Part shown: piece after piece, positions 60,334 to 64,000 of the stretch | How the letters are laid out: every line of letters starts with the position of its first letter | How positions within the stretch are numbered: the stretch's first letter is position 1 | Source of the DNA: Gamarada debralockiae | Taxonomy: Eukaryota; Ascomycota; Leotiomycetes; Helotiales; Hyphodiscaceae | Assembly: GCA_002803225.1 (NCBI GenBank) | Contig: NXFV01000021.1 | Coordinates: forward strand, 1 to 64,000 | DNA length: 64,000 bases | Direction: 5' to 3' | Notes under the pieces: generated by a model | Databases searched by the model: none | What the model saw: the letters and a program-made list of their open reading frames with translations, nothing else | What the model was told of the DNA's origin: nothing | Made by a program: the position numbers and the translations under genes

Positions 60334-62128
60334 TCACCAAATAGAAAACCATTCTAGCTCAATTTCATCCTCCGGAAATGCTTCCCCGTCCATGATTCCT
60401 CCACCGTGAACATAACATGGTCCTACCAACCTGCAGTGATCTTCAACTGGTCGAAGTACGAAAGGAACTCGTTCTCCACTCAAGACCGCGATGCAATCGC
60501 TAACTTTTGTCGGGTACGGAACGGCTGCTAGGAAGCCCTTTGCCGTGATACATAGCGGGCTTCGTATCGGGTGAACCAACTCCTGGAATCGATTGCTGTG
60601 GACACTCAGTTGCCTATATGTTTGTTGGGTTCGGTATTGGAGGTCAGAGTACGATACCATTCTTGGAAATGTGCTCCGTTCTCGGCAGGTGCTGGGTACC
60701 GAGCGTTTTTGCCGATATTCCAGCAAAGCGTCCGCCAGAGAGCTTCTTCAACAGCCTCTCCCGTCGAATATCTACTTATAAACATACCAAAACGGCAAGA
60801 TTCTTGCCAACCTCTAAGCCTTTGGTTCGTTTTGTACAATGATTCTTCATACAGATTCGAATCAGTCTGTGAAATCTTCGCCACCCTGTCGAACTCTTTT
60901 CCCTTCACCCAAAGCTCTTTGTTGTCACTAGATATTTCATAGATAGCTTTGGAATTTCTCGCTGCTTCATAGCAGTCGTACGAATTGGGCGGAAAATCCA
61001 AGACAGAGGGAGCTAGCCAGTCAGGCGCCCATGAAGGATGTTTTAAGTTAAGATTCTCTGCATGTGTCATTATCAAAATCTCAAGTGACTCAGAATGACT
61101 TAGAAAAGTCATAGCGACGTCGACGAAGGTACCTGATGCACTTCTGCTGTAGTCAGGAGCAGGGAGTATAGCGGCGAAAGCAGTAGAGAAGCCAAGTATT
61201 CTGAAGACTCTGTCTCGAGGATCCGATGCTTCGAGACGACGTGCCGTGATCATTGATCGAAGTATCGTCCTTGGGAGTTTATTATAAGTGATTTCCACTG
61301 TTGCGTGGCGTACTGAATTTAGGTGATTTTCTGAGGGTTCCAAGTGAATGGGAAGGCTGGTCGCTGCGAATGTTGAGCGAAGAACTACGTAAAACTTGGT
61401 CATATCAGAGTAGCTCGCTGTCTGCTGTGAACATATGAGAGGAGCCGATTTGGCAAGCGCAGCCTCTTGAATGATCTAAATACGTCACCACCAATGTCGG
61501 TGATGAACGTCAGATGTCAGATAAACCCCAAAGAAGAGAGCTTTTGTTCTATCCAAACGCATCCTGCGTACGCCGGAGAATAATTGCTGACAGAGAAGAG
61601 GATGTGGCGGGCCTTCGGTCGTTTTCTAGTTGTCGCATTTCTGTAATCATCTGGCCAACATAGCGGAGGTATATATCCGAAACAGGAAAATTCGTTACCT
61701 TGTCGACTTTCTTAGACGCTTCTACTAGGCAGATTAAGACCTCGGTAGCCTTGTTGTAAACATCTCGCATCATCAACTTGGTGGCCGCGCTCCTGGGGAT
61801 TTACTTGATCAATACAGATAGCCTCAATCCACAGCACGAGTTTCATGTCTTTGTATCGAAGTCGCCGAAGGGCTGCCTCACAATTCTTTGTGACCTTTAT
61901 GCATTTACCTTCGCGTCCAACCGAGCTTGATCGTGTGTCGTCCCCTTCCTCCGTCACCCAATTGTACGATAGAGCTTCGTATTGAGGACCATCTTTCGAG
62001 CGGACTTCGGAGAGGCTGGTTTGGATAGGTGCAGATGCTTTCCCAGCATAAAGGGTCAAGATTATAATTGAGTCGAAATGTTGCAAAGGTCTGTACTTGT
62101 ATACCTCCCTGGTGGTGGACTGCGGCAC
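60334..62128 (-). pseudogene. HET-domain (heterokaryon incompatibility) gene, broken
   Basis: The N terminus reads YKYRPL, then GPQYEALSYNWVTEEGDD, ALRRLRYKDMKLVLWIEAIC and IDQVNPQERGH, the HET core. Just after ERGH (near 61785) the frame changes before MMRDVYNKATEVLICLVEAS. A TAG (61476-61478) then stands where the family has the Trp of the WVIQE block, followed by IIQEAALAKSAPLIC. The next long frame holds DPRDRVFRILGF and HPSWAPDWLAPS. Another frame change near 60600 precedes the C-terminal HET tail CRLVGPCYVHGGGIMDGEA. HET proteins trigger cell death on fusion with an incompatible strain. With a stop and two frameshifts this allele cannot make the full protein. The missing pieces do not look like introns. 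Confidence 0.8.
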
Positions 62129-63075
62129 CGCTGATGGATCAATGGTATCAACTGTGAAGAATCAGCACCTTGTTCATGGACTCAACTCGCCTGCCAGAAT
62201 AAACATGCCCACCATATCGACCCGGATCTCCAGTCACCTGACCATCCGAAGAGTGTGTAGTGGCGTCATTGTCTGCAACGGGTTTGGAATCGTGCAGGCT
62301 CGCCTGATTCTGATTCTTGACCACTACCCTGCTGTGAGGAGTTTGTTGTCAGGTGCCAGTTCTTGCCTGAGCCATCGATGAGGCTGAGCGACATGTTGGG
62401 TGACCGATGCATTGCACTTGCGCCGCAGTTGCATGGTTGCATTGACTTGATATCAACAGCAAGTAGTATACTTGGTTCGATGGACGTGCGAGTCTTCCTT
62501 TATTCAACAGAGACTTGAACGATGTTCGGTCTCAGCTGGACCATATCATGAAGGTTGAGGGTCGAGGCTGTGACAAGTGTTGTGGGTGGGGCAGAGTATC
62601 CAAGTCTAACTCGTAACGAGTAAGACGTCGATGGCTTGCAAGTCTTCCAGTGAACCAATTAAGGCCTCATAGGTCCGTCCATGCCATCCTTACCCAAAAG
62701 ACTTCTTACAATCAGACAGATGAGCCTCCCCAAAACTTTTGTCAATACACACTCATTTGCTTTCCGCGATGAGTGAGCTCCGATCTTAAACGACATCAAG
62801 TCCACGCACCACGAATTTCACCATTTGCAACCCTCGCAAATCAGGCTTCATACACCTCATTAATTTGGCTAACCTAATTCTCCAATAAGCTGTCATCCTA
62901 GCAAACTCAAATCCACTTACAAATCACTCATTGCTGCTCCCCCACTAATTATTTCCCTTCAAGTTTTCCAGAAGTTTCCCTCTCCTCTCCAACATCCTCT
63001 ATTTGAAGTGAGTTTCTTTAAACAAATGAACCAATCAAACTCCATCCACCCCCTATTCTCGCATCGCCACCCCTC
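62129..63075. other. Intergenic
   Basis: Upstream region of the HET relic and 3' side of the SUR7/PalI-type gene. No gene is supported; the pyrimidine-rich tract at about 62940-63000 is unexplained. Confidence 0.45.
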
Positions 63076-63946
63076 CTACCTTAGCTCAATCCCCTCCTCC
63101 GCATCCCCAAACCCCCTATCCTCAATCTCAACGGGTTTCCGAAACGCAACCGCATCCATCAAACTCCAGCTCTTAAGCGGCGGCTTCCTATACATCGTAA
63201 TCCTCTCCCCCTTCAACGTCCAAAGCTCAAATCTCCACTCTACAGACTCAAGTACAAACACAACGACCATGCACACCATAGTAGACCAAGTCAATCCCAA
63301 GAATGCTGACGCATATGGGGAAGGAGAGTAGATGGGAGAGGAAGGATTGACAGCGGAGGTAATGTTGAAGGCGTCGTGGTGGGCGGCGAGTGTGGGGGAG
63401 GTTGTGAGCGAGCCGCAGATTTGGAAGGTTATGTATGAGATCTGGTTGGATGTTAGCGGGGTACGTTTGAGATAGGAGGATGGGGAGAAAAGGGGGATAT
63501 ACGAATGCGAGACCAAAACAATAGCCGTTGAGCCTTTTTGTCCCCATCCATGTCCACGGCAACAATAACAGGACACATATCGCACAGATGAGCCCGATAT
63601 ATAACAATGCTACCCACGGTGCTGTATAATACTCGCTCGGCGTGATATCATCAGCCAGTGCTTTAACACTGGGGTACAGCTCCGCGCGCAAGGTGTCTTG
63701 GAGGGAGAATATGTAGCCGGACATATGGCGCGTGCAGCTCATGTTGATTGGATTGGATGTGGAGGTGTCGAAGAATCCGGAGCAGACTGAGAGGTAGTGC
63801 ATTGAGTACCAGTCTTTGATTCCGAGGTATTGCGTTATTGAGCTGCCATTTGGTGGAGGTGGGGTTGGCAGGAGAGCGGTGATGGGGTCGTAGAGGCTGG
63901 AGTTTGGCGAGTTGTATTCTGCGAGACCGAGTGCGGAGGTATTGAA
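63076..63946 (-). CDS. SUR7/PalI family membrane protein, 3' part (5' exon outside window)
   Basis: Exons 63946-63503 and 63441-63076 join in phase over a 61 nt intron (GTATAT to CATCCAACCAG). The upstream intron starts beyond 64000, since the window ends within a likely donor (TAAGTATC on the minus strand preceded by the missing base), so the first exon with the first membrane helix and start is not visible. The visible part begins FNTSALGLAEYNS. It has an extracellular loop with Cys (SVCSGFF, MSCTRHMSGY), and then three membrane helices: PWVALLYIGLICAICVLLLL, NGYCFGLAF joined to ISYITFQICGS, and ASAFLGLTWSTMVCMVVVFV. The cytosolic tail is short (KPVEIEDRGFGDAEE). SUR7-type proteins sit in eisosomes/MCC patches, and PalI/Rim9 relatives in ambient-pH sensing; which applies is open. 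Confidence 0.8.
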
Positions 63947-64000
63947 CTGCGAGTGTTAGCGGAGTCCATTTTTCAGGAAATGGAAATTCAGTGATACTTA

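Overview
The window is nuclear DNA of a filamentous ascomycete (Pezizomycotina). Genes are split by 40-100 nt introns with GTRNGY-like donors and CTAAC/CTGAC branch sites. The families are typical of these fungi: HET, 2EXR, WSC, GH10/GH28/GH128, UstYa/DUF3328 and SUR7/PalI. A leotiomycete is my best guess from the overall look of the proteins, but nothing here proves it.

Layout. 0-38 kb is mostly conserved, intact genes widely spaced: a DUF1752/DUF3295 nitrogen/stress-regulator-like gene (3.9-5.8 kb), a 9.7 kb interval without a convincing gene, a CCCH + RWD-like + CHY zinc-finger gene (15.5-18.4 kb), a GH10 xylanase (26.8-28.1 kb), a coiled-coil protein (28.7-30.0 kb), an LSB5-type VHS/GAT trafficking gene with a GC-AG intron (31.3-32.7 kb), a 981-residue protein of unknown function (33.6-36.6 kb) and a small membrane protein with a duplicated Cys-Cys motif (36.9-37.6 kb). 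Set inside it, at 20.0-25.8 kb, is a patch of decayed accessory genes: a DUF6345-like relic, a one-stop relic, a UstYa/DUF3328 relic and a short secreted, Kex2-type repeat peptide gene whose repeats are also broken by stops. The last two lie head to head and look like the remains of a dikaritin-type RiPP locus.

39-62 kb is an accessory region in which broken genes outnumber intact ones. Intact: a 2EXR protein, a GH28 pectinase, a WSC-GH128 beta-glucanase, a dsRNA-binding protein. Broken: a C2H2 finger array, a GH5 endoglucanase, a 2EXR copy, an RNase H1 N-terminal-domain (viroplasmin-like) gene, a long C2H2/coiled-coil gene and a HET gene. A 431 bp MITE with TA duplications lies at 49.8-50.2 kb. 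The window ends inside a SUR7/PalI membrane-protein gene.

How they work together. The xylanase, pectinase and WSC-glucanase, plus the dead GH5, are a secreted plant and fungal cell-wall-degrading set; an XlnR-type box and CreA-type boxes precede the xylanase. LSB5 and SUR7/PalI act at the cell cortex in endocytosis and membrane organisation or sensing. The rest have no evident joint pathway. Exon joins were worked out by eye from reading-frame continuity and splice signals.
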